This document shows, one piece after another, positions 4,542 to 5,159 of a stretch of DNA of 5,159 nt. Every line of letters begins with the position of its first letter. Position 1 is the stretch's first letter. The notes under the pieces were generated by a model, which did no database searches, was not told the origin of the DNA, and saw only the letters and a list, made by a program, of their open reading frames with translations. Source of the DNA: Ignavibacteriaceae bacterium (lineage in GTDB: Bacteria; Bacteroidota; Ignavibacteria; Ignavibacteriales; Ignavibacteriaceae). The position numbers and the translations under genes are program-made. The stretch covers positions 1-5,159 of the forward strand of contig JAPHUI010000301.1 of assembly GCA_026193755.1 (NCBI GenBank), given 5' to 3'.

Positions 4542-5159
4542 TTAAGTTTCACTAAAGTCTGAGAATTCTTTAAGATCGATATGATACCTTTTTATTTTCC
4601 GCCACAAGGTTGTGCGATGAATTCCAAGCTTATCTGCGGCTTCCGATATTTTTCCACCACAATTCTTTAAAGTGGTAATAAGTAAAGTTTGTTCGTCTAT
4701 GGTTTCTGTAACTGGAGTTGATTTTATGTTCTTCTGAATACCTGTTTCGGTTTCAGATTGTACTATTTCCGGTGGAAGATGTTCTTTCTGAATGATGCTT
4801 CCCCGGCAAACAACAAAACTGTATTCAATTATATTTTCCAGCTCTCTTATGTTCCCCGGAAATTCCAGTCGCATCAGTGTGTTCATAACTTCTGGACTAA
4901 CACTAATAATTTTCTTACCAGTTTTAGCATCAAACTTGCTAATGAAATGATCAACAAGATGAGGAATATCTTCACGCCGTTCTTTTAGGCTGGGAAGTTC
5001 AAACTTAACCACAGCCAAACGGAAATACAGGTCATCTCTAAATTTTGCCTGTGCGGTTAGTTTCCTTAAATCTTTGTTGGATGCCGCTATAATCCTGATA
5101 TTAGTTTTAATCGTTTTGGTGCTGCCAAGAGGTTCATATTCCCTTTCCTGTAAAAGACG
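4542..5159 (-). CDS. Sigma-54-dependent NtrC-family transcriptional activator, N-terminus off window
   Basis: The last 205 residues are present; the frame is open to the right edge, so the true start lies outside and a TTG-initiated frame beginning at 5018 is only an internal stretch. The visible part begins RLLQEREYEPLGSTKTIK and continues with RIIAASNKDL (sensor I region), FRDDLYFRL with the arginine-finger area, LPSLKERREDIPHL, and FPGNIRELEN (sensor II) of the AAA+ domain. This domain hydrolyses ATP to remodel the closed complex of sigma-54 polymerase. After a ~45-residue linker comes a Fis-type helix-turn-helix with CGGKISEAADKLGIHRTTLW and RKIKRYHI. The sensing domain and the Walker A and GAFTGA motifs are off the window. 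The part of the gene encoding the recognition helix is duplicated at 838-905. Its likely targets are the TGTTGCA inverted repeats before the NifX-like gene. In Desulfovibrio, orange-protein operons with NifX-like genes are known to be controlled by sigma-54 and a cognate activator. Confidence 0.93.
   Translation of the reverse strand, partial: RLLQEREYEPLGSTKTIKTNIRIIAASNKDLRKLTAQAKFRDDLYFRLAVVKFELPSLKERREDIPHLVDHFISKFDAKTGKKIISVSPEVMNTLMRLEFPGNIRELENIIEYSFVVCRGSIIQKEHLPPEIVQSETETGIQKNIKSTPVTETIDEQTLLITTLKNCGGKISEAADKLGIHRTTLWRKIKRYHIDLKEFSDFSET
4559..4626 (-). repeat. 68-bp direct repeat, right copy (inside activator gene)
   Basis: This is the partner of 838-905. It codes for the recognition helix and most of the C-terminal tail of the intact activator. 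The position within the last ~70 coding bases is what would be expected if a mobile segment had used the 3' end of this gene as its integration site and restored the reading frame. Confidence 0.9.

Noticed and set aside
4758..4988. Plus-strand frame of 76 codons
   Set aside because: It is antisense to the AAA+ and linker region of the activator and shows no features of its own.

Overview
The window is AT-rich bacterial DNA in which every recognisable gene lies on the minus strand. The best taxonomic clue is the C-terminal tail of the gene at 2918-4015. It is a type IX secretion sorting domain opening with QNYPNPFNPST, a form very common in Ignavibacteriota and their Bacteroidota/Chlorobiota relatives. 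The NifX-like metal-cluster protein at the left edge and the sigma-54 activator at the right edge suggest an anaerobic or facultative member of that group. This assignment is inference.

Layout from left to right. Positions 1-526 hold a NifX/NifB-type iron-molybdenum-cluster-binding protein, cut by the left edge. Its upstream region (527-706) has the architecture of a sigma-54 promoter: a GG-N10-GC element directly before the start codon, then two related inverted repeats (TGTTGCATATTATGCAACA and a 15/19 match) about 43 bp apart, placed where enhancer sites should be. A 16-bp perfect palindrome of the same TGTTGCA core overlaps the -12 element. At 827-954 is a remnant of the 3' end of a sigma-54 activator gene. 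Next come three closely spaced genes that look like an operon, transcribed from right to left: a secreted beta-propeller protein (2918-4015), a class A beta-lactamase-like serine hydrolase (1886-2884) and a membrane-anchored metallo-beta-lactamase-fold hydrolase (914-1861). A 526-bp stretch without a convincing gene follows. The last 205 codons of a sigma-54-dependent (NtrC-family) activator run off the right edge.

The most unusual feature is a direct repeat. The segment coding the DNA-recognition helix and tail of the intact activator (4559-4626) recurs with 63 of 68 identical bases at 838-905, just beyond the MBL gene and on the same strand. The three-gene block is therefore flanked by two copies of the same gene end. 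One explanation is insertion of the block into the 3' end of the activator gene, leaving the displaced original end beside the NifX-like gene. Another is duplication and decay of an activator copy. In either case the activator probably once lay directly upstream of the NifX-like gene, which fits the sigma-54 enhancer layout there.

The two hydrolases may act on beta-lactams or on cell-wall-like amide or ester substrates outside the cytoplasm. The serine enzyme keeps SxxK, SDN and KTG but appears to lack the deacylating Glu166 and has an enlarged omega loop, so antibiotic hydrolysis should not be assumed.
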